Source of the DNA: Conchiformibius steedae
GTDB lineage: Bacteria; Pseudomonadota; Gammaproteobacteria; Burkholderiales; Neisseriaceae
DNA length: 64,000 nt
Direction: 5' to 3'
NCBI RefSeq assembly: GCF_014054725.1
Contig: NZ_CP059563.1
Coordinates: 534,868 to 598,867, forward strand
Shown here: positions 1 through 8,699 of the stretch, one piece after another
How positions within the stretch are numbered: position 1 is the stretch's first letter
Layout: the number at the start of each line of letters is the position of its first letter
The notes under the pieces: model-generated
The model's input: the letters and a program-made list of their open reading frames with translations, nothing else
The model's database searches: none
Told to the model about the DNA's origin: nothing
Position numbers and translations under genes: made by a program

Positions 1-2
1 GA

Positions 3-599
3 ATGTTTGTGCTGCCGCTTTGCCTGTGGCTGGCAGCGTGTTCCGAAGCCGAACCGCCTGCCATGCCAAGTGCCGTGGCAGCTTCTGCCGCAGCGCATCA
101 GCCTTTGTGCGAAATTGACGACAACAGCATCGGCGGGATTCCTTTGGGAACGTCTTTGGAGCAGGTACGCCAATCGTTTCCGCATGCGGTGCTGACCCCT
201 GTTACCGATGCCGAAGGCGTGGGTTTTACCATGATTAAACTCAATCCCGATGTGGAAATCGCCGCTTATACGGGTGCACCCGAAAATCCCGCCGAGCCGA
301 TTACTTATTTGGATACCGCTTCCAAAGCCTGTAAAACGGCGCAGGGCGTGCATCCCGAAATGCTGTTGGAACATGCCGAACAGCGTTATGGTGCAGTAGA
401 GCAAATTGTGATGAGCGAAATTGAAAGCCGTCAAACCGCCGATTTCACCAACCAACCGCCGACTTTATCGTTCCGCATTGACGATTCGGGCGCGTTTGAT
501 GAAGAAGACGGCGCGGATTTGCCTAAAATTACCACGGAATATCAAGAAGGTGCGAAAATCCACAGCATTGCGGTATTCCCTCTGCCTGAAGCGGAATAA
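3..599 (+). CDS. Putative lipoprotein of unknown function, probably cut at its 5' end
   Basis: The first visible ATG gives a 198-residue protein with a hydrophobic start and a lipobox (LAAC, Cys at about residue 13), so it is probably an outer-membrane or periplasmic lipoprotein. The n-region before the hydrophobic stretch has no Lys or Arg, which is unusual, so the true start probably lies left of the window. An Ala-rich linker follows. The globular part begins near residue 43 with an IGGIPLGTSLEQVRQ segment, a pattern seen in small periplasmic proteins of unknown function. It ends 46 bp before topA with no obvious terminator between them, so the two may be co-transcribed. I do not recognise the family. 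Confidence 0.7.
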   Translation: MFVLPLCLWLAACSEAEPPAMPSAVAASAAAHQPLCEIDDNSIGGIPLGTSLEQVRQSFPHAVLTPVTDAEGVGFTMIKLNPDVEIAAYTGAPENPAEPITYLDTASKACKTAQGVHPEMLLEHAEQRYGAVEQIVMSEIESRQTADFTNQPPTLSFRIDDSGAFDEEDGADLPKITTEYQEGAKIHSIAVFPLPEAE

Positions 600-645
600 A
601 ATGATTTTGTTTGAATGTATTAAACCGATATTTGAGAAATAGAAT

Positions 646-2961
646 ATGTCCAAAAACCTATTGATTGTAGAATCCCCCAATAAAATCAAGTCCGTCAAAA
701 AATATCTGGGCGGCGATTTTGAAGTACTGGCATCGTTTGGCCATGTGCGCGACCTGATTCCAAAAAACGGCGCGGTGGACCCCGACAACGATTTTGCCAT
801 GAAATACCAAATCATCAGCAAAAACAGCAAACACGTTGATGCGATTGTGGCGGCGGCAAAAGAAGCCGAACAAATTTATCTGGCAACCGACCCCGACCGC
901 GAAGGCGAAGCGATTTCGTGGCATATTTACGAAATCCTGAAATCCAAGCGCGGTTTAAAAAACATCGGCGAACGCATCCGCCGCGTGGTGTTCCACGAAG
1001 TTACGCCCAAAGGCGTTCAGGCAGCTTTGCAAAATCCGCGCGGTTTGGACATCAATCTGGTGGACGCACAACAGGCACGCCGTGCTTTGGATTACTTGGT
1101 CGGTTTTAACCTGTCGCCTTTGCTGTGGAAAAAAATCCGCCGTGGTTTGAGTGCGGGGCGCGTGCAAAGTCCTGCACTGCGCCTGATTTGCGAACGCGAA
1201 AACGAAATTAAAGCCTTTGAAAGCCAAGAGTATTGGTCTGTGCATTTGGACAGCCACAAAGGGCGCACCAAGTTTTCTGCCAAGCTGCACCAATGGCAGG
1301 GAAATAAGCTGGAACAGTTTTCCCTGCCCGATGAAGCGGCGCAGGCAGCGGTGTTGGACGCGCTGGCTGGCAAACCTGCCGCCGTGTCAGATGTCGTCAA
1401 AAAGAAAGCCACGCGCAAACCCGCCGCGCCGTACACCACGTCCACCATGCAGCAAGATGCCGTGCGTAAACTGGGTTTTACCACCGACCGCACCATGCGT
1501 ACCGCACAACAACTCTTTGAAGGCATTGATGTCGGACAAGGTGCCGTGGGTTTGATTACTTATATGCGTACCGACAGCGTTACCCTGTCGGAAGATGCGC
1601 TGACCGAAATCCGCCACTATATTGACAACAAAATCGGCGCGGATTTTCTGCCCAAATCCGCCAAAATTTACAAAACCAAATCCAAAAACGCCCAAGAAGC
1701 CCACGAAGCCGTGCGCCCCACTTCCGTTTACCGCGCGCCCGACAGCGTAAAACCGTTTTTGAGTGCCGACCAATTTAAGCTGTACCAAATGATTTGGCAG
1801 CGCACGGTTGCCTGTCAGATGGCAGATGCCAAGTTTGATGCCACCACTGTGGATATTACCGTGGGCGACGGCGTGTTCCGTGCCACAGGGCAAGTGCTGG
1901 TGTTTGAAGGATTTTTAAAAGTCTATCAGGAAGGTCAGGACGAAGACGACGAGCAGGAAAATGGCAAAAAGCTGCCTGAAATGGCGGTGGGCGACGCCCT
2001 GCCTGTGGATAAATTGTATGGCGAACAGCATTTTACCCAACCGCCACCACGCTTTAATGAAGCCACTTTAGTGAAAGCCTTGGAAGAGTTCGGCATCGGT
2101 CGTCCTTCCACCTATGCCAGCATTATCAAAACCTTAAAAGACCGCGAATACGTTACCGTTGAGCAACGCCGTTTCCAACCCACCGATACGGGCGATATCG
2201 TCAATAAGTTTTTGACCGAGCATTTTACCCAATATGTAGATTACGACTTTACCGCCAAGCTGGAAAACCAATTGGACGACATCGCCAACGGCAAACGTCA
2301 ATGGGTGCCTGTTATGGATAATTTTTGGCAAGGCTTTCATAAGCAGGTTGTGGAAAAAGAAGGCATTGAACGCGCCAAAATTACCACCGAAGCCTTGGAC
2401 GAAGCCTGTCCCAAATGCGGCAGCCAGCTACAAATTAAATTTGGCAAACGTGGACGTTTTATTGCCTGTTCGGGCTATCCCGAATGCGATTACACCCGCA
2501 ATTTAAACGAAACCGCCGAAGAAGCCGCCAAAGCCGCCGAAGAACCCACCGTAGTAGAAGGGCGCGAATGCCCCAAATGCGCGGGACAGCTGGTGTACAA
2601 ACAAGGCAAATACGGCAAATTTATCGGTTGTGCCAATTATCCCAAATGCAAACATATTGAACCTTTAGAACCGCCTAAAGACACGGGCGTAAGCTGTCCC
2701 GAATGCGGAAAAGGGCATTTGATTGAGCGCAAGTCGCGTTTTGGCACACCGTTTTACAGCTGCAATACCTATCCTGATTGCAAATACGCCGTCAGCCATC
2801 CGCCCTTGGCAGAAAGCTGTCCGCAATGCGGTTGGAAAGTGCTGACCCGCAAAACCACCAAACGCTGGGGCGTGGAAAAAGTGTGTCCGCAAAAAAGCTG
2901 CGGTTGGAAAGAGCAGATTGAACCACCTGCGCCCAAAGCCGCCAAAGAATCAGCGGAATAA
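646..2961 (+). CDS. topA: DNA topoisomerase I
   Basis: Type IA topoisomerase (771 aa) that relaxes negative supercoils by nicking one strand through a 5'-phosphotyrosine. The TOPRIM domain is at the N-terminus, with Glu9 in LLIVESPNKIK and the metal-binding DPDREGE at residues 82-88. The catalytic tyrosine is Tyr306 in GLITYMRTDS. The C-terminus (about residues 585-765) carries four Cys-rich zinc-ribbon repeats of the CPKCG...C..YP.C type; the last is divergent (CPQCGWKV...CPQKSC). The tail after it is Pro/Ala-rich. Length and domain order match proteobacterial TopA. Transcription probably ends at the hairpin directly after the stop codon. Confidence 0.98.
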   Translation: MSKNLLIVESPNKIKSVKKYLGGDFEVLASFGHVRDLIPKNGAVDPDNDFAMKYQIISKNSKHVDAIVAAAKEAEQIYLATDPDREGEAISWHIYEILKSKRGLKNIGERIRRVVFHEVTPKGVQAALQNPRGLDINLVDAQQARRALDYLVGFNLSPLLWKKIRRGLSAGRVQSPALRLICERENEIKAFESQEYWSVHLDSHKGRTKFSAKLHQWQGNKLEQFSLPDEAAQAAVLDALAGKPAAVSDVVKKKATRKPAAPYTTSTMQQDAVRKLGFTTDRTMRTAQQLFEGIDVGQGAVGLITYMRTDSVTLSEDALTEIRHYIDNKIGADFLPKSAKIYKTKSKNAQEAHEAVRPTSVYRAPDSVKPFLSADQFKLYQMIWQRTVACQMADAKFDATTVDITVGDGVFRATGQVLVFEGFLKVYQEGQDEDDEQENGKKLPEMAVGDALPVDKLYGEQHFTQPPPRFNEATLVKALEEFGIGRPSTYASIIKTLKDREYVTVEQRRFQPTDTGDIVNKFLTEHFTQYVDYDFTAKLENQLDDIANGKRQWVPVMDNFWQGFHKQVVEKEGIERAKITTEALDEACPKCGSQLQIKFGKRGRFIACSGYPECDYTRNLNETAEEAAKAAEEPTVVEGRECPKCAGQLVYKQGKYGKFIGCANYPKCKHIEPLEPPKDTGVSCPECGKGHLIERKSRFGTPFYSCNTYPDCKYAVSHPPLAESCPQCGWKVLTRKTTKRWGVEKVCPQKSCGWKEQIEPPAPKAAKESAE

Positions 2962-2964
2962 AGC

Positions 2965-2998
2965 AAAACCGTTCTGTAGGGTTACAGAACGGTTTTTT
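2965..2998. terminator. Rho-independent terminator after topA, probably bidirectional
   Basis: A 14-bp perfect stem (2965-2978 pairs with 2983-2996) closes a 4-nt loop. It has an A-run on the left and a T-run on the right, so it can work for topA (+) and for the convergent small gene ending at 3010 (-). Confidence 0.9.
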
Positions 2999-3009
2999 AT
3001 AGAGATATG

Positions 3010-3360
3010 TTACCAAGCACAGATTTTAAATTCATTGTTAGCCCAACATGCAGGCTGTGTACGAGAGCGACGTACATCTCCCCAATAGGAACTATTGCCA
3101 AATGAAGTTACCCCGCGCACATGGGCAACTTTTGGTGAAACAATGCTGACACTAACCATAAGAATATTGTCATAAAGTTCACCGTTTCTGCGAATGTTTT
3201 CTAACGTAAAGGAACCATCTCTGTCTGCTGAAAAATTACATTTTCCTTTAAATAAAATTTCACCGCTGCTTTCAATCAGGCATTGTGCTGGTTTGGCTTG
3301 TGCATATAAAGGCAGGGCAGAGAAACTACCTAAAAGTAAATAAAGATACAACTTTTTCAT
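3010..3360 (-). CDS. Small secreted protein of unknown function
   Basis: A 116-residue protein with a clear Sec signal peptide (MKKLYLYLLLGSFSALPLYA, cleavage near residue 20-23). The mature part is about 95 residues and holds four cysteines (CLIES near the start, GKCNF, PACW and KICAW at the end), enough for two disulfides in the periplasm. The last residues are W-rich. The start lies 1 bp after the stop codon of the upstream gene at 3362-3802, so the two form a translationally coupled pair. I see no catalytic motif. It could be a periplasmic inhibitor or a stress protein; nothing in the sequence decides this. Confidence 0.75.
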   Translation of the reverse strand: MKKLYLYLLLGSFSALPLYAQAKPAQCLIESSGEILFKGKCNFSADRDGSFTLENIRRNGELYDNILMVSVSIVSPKVAHVRGVTSFGNSSYWGDVRRSRTQPACWANNEFKICAW

Positions 3361-3361
3361 A

Positions 3362-3802
3362 TTATCCCCTTATGCATTGGCGAACTTGTTGTTTGAAAGA
3401 TTTGCCTTTTTCCAAAACATCATCAACCAAACAACGACCATTGTGGCACTTCATGACATAAATCAGTTTCATTCTTTGACCATTTTTAAACGTGACTAAT
3501 ACATTTCCGTTTGAAGTAACGGAGGTTTTTAAGCTGCGGATAATTTCTTTTGGGTTGGAATCTTGACCTTGTATGGTTACATCATAATCAATACAGCCCA
3601 TCTCACCTTCAGGTGTGTTCCGTTCATCTTCATCAAACACGGATTTTAAATCACGGCTTGCATAATTGAGTAGGACACCCATATCGCCACCATTCTTGTA
3701 AATCTTTTTCACGATTTGCAATTTTTGCGATTGAAGCGGGTCTTGTGCGGAAGCTGTTAGGCTTAATAAAGCCAGTGTTGCGCCCATTAAGATTTTTTTC
3801 AT
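3362..3802 (-). CDS. Small secreted protein, possibly DUF3828-like
   Basis: A 146-residue protein with a signal peptide ending in TASAQD (cleavage after about residue 19). The mature part has YASRDLKSVF near the start, GCIDYDVTIQGQD in the middle and two Cys-containing segments (KCHNGRCLVDDV and VRQCIRG) at the end. The 'SRDLK...D.D...GQD' layout resembles the NTF2-like DUF3828 family of periplasmic proteins, but this is recall, not a search. It is the promoter-proximal gene of a two-gene unit and is divergent from the XRE regulator at 3936, which makes that regulator a candidate for its control. Confidence 0.75.
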   Translation of the reverse strand: MKKILMGATLALLSLTASAQDPLQSQKLQIVKKIYKNGGDMGVLLNYASRDLKSVFDEDERNTPEGEMGCIDYDVTIQGQDSNPKEIIRSLKTSVTSNGNVLVTFKNGQRMKLIYVMKCHNGRCLVDDVLEKGKSFKQQVRQCIRG

Positions 3803-3935
3803 AAACTTATCCCTTTGAAGTGATGATATTGGAAGAAATTTATTACATTATAGTACAGATTGCCGTTGCCTATCCAGCCAGCAAAAGTTTAAAATCTGTC
3901 TTTTTAGTGCAATTGCCTGTACAGAAAGTTCAACT
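3803..3935. promoter_or_regulatory. Divergent regulatory region with CTGTACAG palindrome
   Basis: This 133-bp AT-rich gap separates the minus-strand secreted-protein pair from the plus-strand XRE gene. An 8-bp palindrome, CTGTACAG, lies at 3917-3924, just upstream of the XRE start. A related half-site, GTACAG, lies at 3853-3858 next to a minus-strand TATAAT (3847-3852), which is the likely -10 of the secreted-protein operon. GCAATTGC at 3909-3916 is a second palindrome. XRE proteins usually bind such dyads, so the layout suggests autoregulation and control of the pair. No strong -35 is visible. Confidence 0.4.
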
Positions 3936-4337
3936 ATGGAAATTCACAATAAAATCCGTTTGCTTCGCGAGTTAAACGGATGGTCTCAAGAAAAGGTAGC
4001 AGAGCAATTGGATATGTCGGCAAGCGGTTATGCAAAAATAGAACGGGGCGAAACCCAGCCCAATATTATCCGTTTGCAGCAGATTGCGGCTGTTTTTCAA
4101 ATAGATTTGTGGGAATTGTTGAAATCTGAACAGGGTAATGTTATTTTGCAAATAAATGAAGATAATAGTAATGGCGATATTTCTTGTGGTAATGTTGCTT
4201 TGTATGCGCCACCTGATATATCTGTTGAAACGGCTGTTTTGAAAAAAGAGATTGAATTTTTAAAAAATATATTGCAACAAAAAGATAAAGAAATTGAATG
4301 GTTGCGTAAACGGATTGAACAAACGGAAAGTGAATAA
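3936..4337 (+). CDS. XRE-family helix-turn-helix regulator with C-terminal coiled coil
   Basis: A 133-residue protein. Residues 4-62 form a canonical HTH_3/XRE domain (IRLLRELNGWSQEKVAEQL, then the recognition-helix region SASGYAKIERGETQP). The segment at about 70-90 is acidic and polar. Residues 92-130 are a heptad-rich helix (VLKKEIEFLKNILQQKDKEI) that probably dimerises the protein. The gene is AT-richer than its neighbours and is not linked to a prophage or toxin gene. It is most likely the regulator of the divergent secreted-protein pair. Confidence 0.88.
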   Translation: MEIHNKIRLLRELNGWSQEKVAEQLDMSASGYAKIERGETQPNIIRLQQIAAVFQIDLWELLKSEQGNVILQINEDNSNGDISCGNVALYAPPDISVETAVLKKEIEFLKNILQQKDKEIEWLRKRIEQTESE

Positions 4338-4392
4338 TCTGAATGGGCTGCTTGGCTTGAAGCCATGCGTAAACCCTAAAATTACAAAAAAC

Positions 4393-4425
4393 CACGCCAC
4401 GCATGATGCGTGGCGTGTGTGTTTT
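4393..4425. terminator. Bidirectional terminator between XRE gene and ilvD
   Basis: An 11-bp perfect stem (4393-4403 with 4407-4417) has a TGA loop. T-rich tails follow in both directions, so it can end both the XRE transcript and ilvD, which converge here. Confidence 0.85.
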
Positions 4426-4438
4426 TGCAGATTGCGGA

Positions 4439-6301
4439 TTAACGGCGTTCTACTTGCGAGACATCACGCACCGCGCCTGTATCGGCAGAAGTGGTCATGG
4501 CGGCATAGGCGCGTAAGGCGGCGGAAACGGGGCGTTGGCGGTTTTCGGGTTGCCACGCTTTGGCGCCACGGCTTTCCATTTCGGCGCGGCGGTTTGCCAG
4601 TTCTTCATCGGAAACGGCTAAATGGATGCTGCGTTTGGGAATATCAATTTCCACGATGTCGCCCTCACGCACCAAGCCGATTGCGCCGCCTTCAGCGGCT
4701 TCGGGGGAAACGTGTCCGATGCTTAAACCTGATGTACCGCCTGAAAAACGTCCGTCTGTAAGCAGGGCACAGGCTTTGCCCAAGCCTTTGGATTTTAAGT
4801 AAGACGTGGGATAAAGCATTTCCTGCATTCCAGGGCCGCCTTTGGGTCCTTCGTAACGGATAATGACGATGTCGCCCGCAACAATTTGGTTGTCCAAAAT
4901 GGCGGCAACGGCGGAATCTTGGCTTTCAAATACGCGGGCGCGACCAGTAAATTGCAAAATGCTGTCGTCCACGCCTGCGGTTTTCACCACGCAGCCGCGT
5001 TCGGCGATGTTGCCAAACAGCACCGCCAAGCCGCCGTCTTGCGAATAGGCGTGTTGTTGGCTGCGGATACAGCCGTTTTCGCGGTCTAAATCCAAGCTGT
5101 CCCATTGGCGGTTTTGGGAAAAGGCTTGGGTGGTACGCACGCCACCAGGGGCGGCTTTGTAACGGGCGTGAGCGGCGTGGTTGTCGGGGTTCATCACGTC
5201 CCATTGTGCCAATGCGGCTTGCAAACTGGGGGCGTGTACGGTGGAAACATCGGTTTTCAGGCAGCCTGCGCGGTCCAGCTCGGCGAGAATACCCATCACG
5301 CCGCCTGCGCGGTGTACGTCTTCCATATGGTATTTTTGCGTGGCGGGCGCGACTTTGCACAAACACGGCACTTGGCGGCTGATGCGGTCAATGTCTGCCA
5401 TTTTGAAATCCACTTCGGCTTCACGCGCGGCGGCGAGCAGGTGCAACACGGTATTGGTGCTGCCGCCCATGGCAACGTCCAAACTCATGGCGTTTTCAAA
5501 CGCGGCTTTGGTGGCGATATTGCGCGGCAACACGCTTTCATCGTTTTGTTCGTAATAGCGTTTGGTGATGTCTACAATCAAACGTCCTGCCTGTAAAAAC
5601 AGTTCTTTGCGTTCGGCATGGGTGGCGAGCAGCGAGCCGTTGCCCGGTAGCGACAAGCCCAAGGCTTCGGTTAAGCAGTTCATGGAATTGGCGGTAAACA
5701 TACCCGAACACGAACCGCAGGTGGGGCAGGCGGAACGTTCTACCGCCGCCACTTCTTCATCGGAAACTTGGTCGTTGGCGGCATCCACCATCGCATCGAC
5801 CAAATCCAGTTTGCGGGTGTCGGTGATGTTGATGCTGCCGATAACTTTGCCTGCTTCCATCGGTCCGCCTGATACAAACACGGTGGGAATATTCAGGCGC
5901 AACGCCGCCATCAGCATACCGGGGGTGATTTTGTCGCAGTTGGAAATGCACACCAGCGCATCGGCGCAGTGGGCATTAACCATATATTCCACGCTGTCGG
6001 CGATTAAGTCGCGGCTGGGCAGCGAATACAGCATACCGCCGTGTCCCATGGCGATGCCGTCATCTACGGCGATGGTGTTGAATTCTTTTGCCAAACCGCC
6101 TGCCTGTTCAATTTCGCGGGCAACCAGTTGTCCCAAATGGTGCAAATGCACATGTCCCGGAACAAATTGGGTAAATGAGTTGGCAACGGCAATAATCGGT
6201 TTGCCGAAATCGGCTTCGCCCACGCCGGTGGCGCGCCACAGGGCGCGTGCGCCTGCCATATTGCGACCATGGGTGGAGGTTTTGGAACGGTAATCGGGCA
6301 T
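4439..6301 (-). CDS. ilvD: Dihydroxy-acid dehydratase
   Basis: IlvD (620 aa) dehydrates 2,3-dihydroxy-isovalerate and 2,3-dihydroxy-3-methylvalerate to the keto acids that become valine and isoleucine. Fe-S ligand cysteines are visible in [12 protein letters not shown] and in [20 protein letters not shown]. The N-terminal substrate and metal region ([13 protein letters not shown]) and the C-terminal [20 protein letters not shown] signature are intact. Length equals that of the E. coli enzyme. No other ilv gene is nearby. proC lies 34 bp upstream on the same strand, so the two may share a transcript. Confidence 0.98.
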   Translation of the reverse strand: MPDYRSKTSTHGRNMAGARALWRATGVGEADFGKPIIAVANSFTQFVPGHVHLHHLGQLVAREIEQAGGLAKEFNTIAVDDGIAMGHGGMLYSLPSRDLIADSVEYMVNAHCADALVCISNCDKITPGMLMAALRLNIPTVFVSGGPMEAGKVIGSINITDTRKLDLVDAMVDAANDQVSDEEVAAVERSACPTCGSCSGMFTANSMNCLTEALGLSLPGNGSLLATHAERKELFLQAGRLIVDITKRYYEQNDESVLPRNIATKAAFENAMSLDVAMGGSTNTVLHLLAAAREAEVDFKMADIDRISRQVPCLCKVAPATQKYHMEDVHRAGGVMGILAELDRAGCLKTDVSTVHAPSLQAALAQWDVMNPDNHAAHARYKAAPGGVRTTQAFSQNRQWDSLDLDRENGCIRSQQHAYSQDGGLAVLFGNIAERGCVVKTAGVDDSILQFTGRARVFESQDSAVAAILDNQIVAGDIVIIRYEGPKGGPGMQEMLYPTSYLKSKGLGKACALLTDGRFSGGTSGLSIGHVSPEAAEGGAIGLVREGDIVEIDIPKRSIHLAVSDEELANRRAEMESRGAKAWQPENRQRPVSAALRAYAAMTTSADTGAVRDVSQVERR

Positions 6302-6335
6302 GGTTGGTGTCCTTTGGGATTGGGGTTGGAATCAA

Positions 6336-7127
6336 TTAAATCTTTTCTGCCATTTCGCGGGAACGGGCAGCGGCGGCTTGTACGCCTTGTTCTAATAGCT
6401 TGGCTAATTCGTTGGCGCGGAAACTTTCCAAAGCAGCATAAGTGGTTCCGCCTTTAGAGGTTACTTGCTCTTGCAAAGCGGCGAAGCTGTCGGGCGAAGC
6501 GGCTGCCAATGCCGTTGCGCCGCGAAAGGTTTCCAATGCCAGCGTGTGCGCCTGTTCGGGCGTAAAGCCCAAATGTTGTGCGGATTGTTGCAGGGCGTTC
6601 AGCAGGTAAAACACATAAGCGGGACCGCTGCCGCTAACGGCGGTAAGGGCGTGCATTTGCGCTTCATTTTCCAGCCATAGGCAACGTCCGCAGGCGTTCA
6701 TCAGGGTTTCGGCACGGGCGCGGTCGGCGGCATCAGCGGCATCGGCAGCGTATAGTCCCGACATCCCCATACCCACGGCAGCAGGCGTGTTCGGCATGAT
6801 GCGGATAATGCGCTGTGTTCCGCCCAACATTGCCGACAACGCCGCCACAGGCAATCCCGCTGCAATCGACAGCACCAATGCGCCACCGTGTCGGACATCG
6901 GCACAGGCTTGTGCCATATCTTGCGGTTTGACTGCCAACACCAGCACATCATCTGCCTGTAAAGCGGGCAGGGTGTCAAGGGTGTGAATACCGAAACGCT
7001 GCATCAGGGTGTTGCGCCGTTCGGCGTTGCGCTCTGCCACGACCACGGGCGTACCATCGCCGTGCTGTTGCCAAGCGGCAATGATGGCAGCTGCCATATT
7101 GCCCCCGCCCAAAAAATACAATGTCAT
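6336..7127 (-). CDS. proC: Pyrroline-5-carboxylate reductase
   Basis: ProC (263 aa) reduces 1-pyrroline-5-carboxylate to proline with NAD(P)H. The N-terminal Rossmann nucleotide site reads FLGGGNMAAAI. The family signature of the C-terminal dimerisation domain is present as ALTAVSGSGPAYVFYLLNAL, followed by QVTSKGGTTYAAL. It lies upstream of ilvD on the same strand with a 34-bp gap. The gene is complete and of normal length. Confidence 0.97.
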   Translation of the reverse strand: MTLYFLGGGNMAAAIIAAWQQHGDGTPVVVAERNAERRNTLMQRFGIHTLDTLPALQADDVLVLAVKPQDMAQACADVRHGGALVLSIAAGLPVAALSAMLGGTQRIIRIMPNTPAAVGMGMSGLYAADAADAADRARAETLMNACGRCLWLENEAQMHALTAVSGSGPAYVFYLLNALQQSAQHLGFTPEQAHTLALETFRGATALAAASPDSFAALQEQVTSKGGTTYAALESFRANELAKLLEQGVQAAAARSREMAEKI

Positions 7128-7300
7128 TGATTTAGCCTTTCTTTCTTTTTGGTTTGAACCGCTGCTGCTGATGGCGGTACAATGGCTGTGTACTTGCCAA
7201 ACCTTTACTTAATATGCCCTTATACGGGTAGGGTATGTTCGGGCTGTGCAAGAAACAGACAATATTATCACAGGCAACCGTTTTTGTAGGATTCATAACC

Positions 7301-8590
7301 ATGCTTCGTCTTTCCACCCAATCTTCCGACTTTTCCGCGCAATTAAACCGCCTGCTGGCGTTTGAAACCGCGCAAAACCCCGATACCGACCGCGCCGTTG
7401 CCGAGATTTGCGCCGATGTGCAAACACGCGGCGATGCGGCTTTGCTGGACTATACCGCCCGTTTTGACGGCTTGTCTGCCCAAAGCATGGCAGATTTAAC
7501 CATTAGCGCAGATGAATTGGCAGCCGCGTTTGACCGTTTGCCTGACGAGGTGCGTGATGCCCTGCAAACCGCTGCCCGTCGCATTGAAAGCTATCATCAA
7601 CGTCAAAAACTGCAATCGTGGCAATACACCGATGAAGACGGCACTTTACTGGGACAGCAGATTACCGCATTAGACCGTGTCGGTATTTATGTTCCGGGGG
7701 GCAAAGCCGCTTATCCCAGTTCCGTGCTGATGAACGCCATGCCTGCGCGTGTGGCGGGTGTGGGCGAAATCATTATGGTGGTGCCTACACCCAAAGGCGA
7801 GCGCAACGATATTGTATTGGCAGCCGCACATTTGGCGGGGGTAAACCGCGTGTTTACCATCGGCGGCGCACAAGCTGTCGCAGCGCTGGCATACGGCACG
7901 CAAACCGTTCCCCAAGTAGATAAAATCACGGGGCCGGGCAACGCCTATGTGGCTGCTGCCAAACGGCGCGTATTCGGCACGGTAGGCATTGACATGGTGG
8001 CAGGACCTTCCGAAATTTTGGTGATTGCAGACGGCAGCGTTCCCGCCGATTGGGTAGCGATGGATTTGTTCAGCCAAGCCGAACATGACGAAATCGCCCA
8101 AGCCATTTTAATTGCCACTTCCCCCGCCTATTTGGACGACGTGGCGCAATCCATTGAACGCCTGATTGCCGATATGCCCCGCCGCGACATTATCCAAGCC
8201 TCGCTTAACAACCGTGGCGCGATGATTTTGGCACAAGATTTGGACGATGCCTGCGCCGTTGCCAACCGCATTGCCCCCGAGCATTTGGAATTGTGTGTAG
8301 AAAACCCCGAACAATGGGCGCAAAAAATCCGTCACGCGGGCGCGATTTTTATGGGTGGATACACCAGCGAAAGTTTGGGCGACTACTGTGCGGGACCCAA
8401 CCATGTTTTACCGACCAGCCGCAGTGCGCGTTTTTCTTCCCCCTTGGGAACGTATGATTTTCAAAAACGCAGCAGCCTGATTCGCGTTTCCCGCACAGGC
8501 GCACAACAATTAGGGCAAACCGCTTCCGTACTTGCCCACGGCGAAGGCTTAACCGCCCACGCCCGCGCTGCCGAAGTGCGTATGGAATAA
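7301..8590 (+). CDS. hisD: Histidinol dehydrogenase
   Basis: HisD (429 aa) makes the last two NAD-dependent oxidations of histidine synthesis, histidinol to histidine. The ATG at 7301 is preferred because [11 protein letters not shown] matches the usual family start and a weak GTAGGA box precedes it; an in-frame extension to 7235 adds only non-conserved residues. Family signature: [15 protein letters not shown] and the segment [19 protein letters not shown]. Zn-ligand regions include FSQAEHDE and [10 protein letters not shown]. It stands alone: the only other his gene in the window is hisG, 54 kb away. Confidence 0.96.
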   Translation: MLRLSTQSSDFSAQLNRLLAFETAQNPDTDRAVAEICADVQTRGDAALLDYTARFDGLSAQSMADLTISADELAAAFDRLPDEVRDALQTAARRIESYHQRQKLQSWQYTDEDGTLLGQQITALDRVGIYVPGGKAAYPSSVLMNAMPARVAGVGEIIMVVPTPKGERNDIVLAAAHLAGVNRVFTIGGAQAVAALAYGTQTVPQVDKITGPGNAYVAAAKRRVFGTVGIDMVAGPSEILVIADGSVPADWVAMDLFSQAEHDEIAQAILIATSPAYLDDVAQSIERLIADMPRRDIIQASLNNRGAMILAQDLDDACAVANRIAPEHLELCVENPEQWAQKIRHAGAIFMGGYTSESLGDYCAGPNHVLPTSRSARFSSPLGTYDFQKRSSLIRVSRTGAQQLGQTASVLAHGEGLTAHARAAEVRME

Positions 8591-8602
8591 AACCCATGCC
8601 CG

Positions 8603-8640
8603 CAAACGGTAGGGTTGAAACCGTTTGTTATACGCTTTTT
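8603..8640 (+). terminator. Probable terminator after hisD
   Basis: An 8-bp stem, CAAACGGT at 8603-8610 with ACCGTTTG at 8620-8627, has a 9-nt loop. The following sequence is T-rich but not a clean T-run, so strength is uncertain. Confidence 0.5.
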
Positions 8641-8667
8641 GCAGTAAATACACTTTTACGCTATAGT
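8639..8667 (+). promoter_or_regulatory. Sigma-70 type promoter for the CoA-transferase gene
   Basis: TTGCAG (8639-8644) and TATAGT (8662-8667) are separated by 17 bp, about 33 bp before the start codon at 8700. A CAGGAG ribosome-binding site follows at about 8684-8689. Confidence 0.55.
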
Positions 8668-8699
8668 TTGCTTTTCCCACCCTTCAGGAGAACCCCTCA

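Noticed and set aside
7128..7300. Possible riboswitch or attenuator before hisD
   Set aside because: No leader peptide with His codons and no convincing terminator or antiterminator pair was found.
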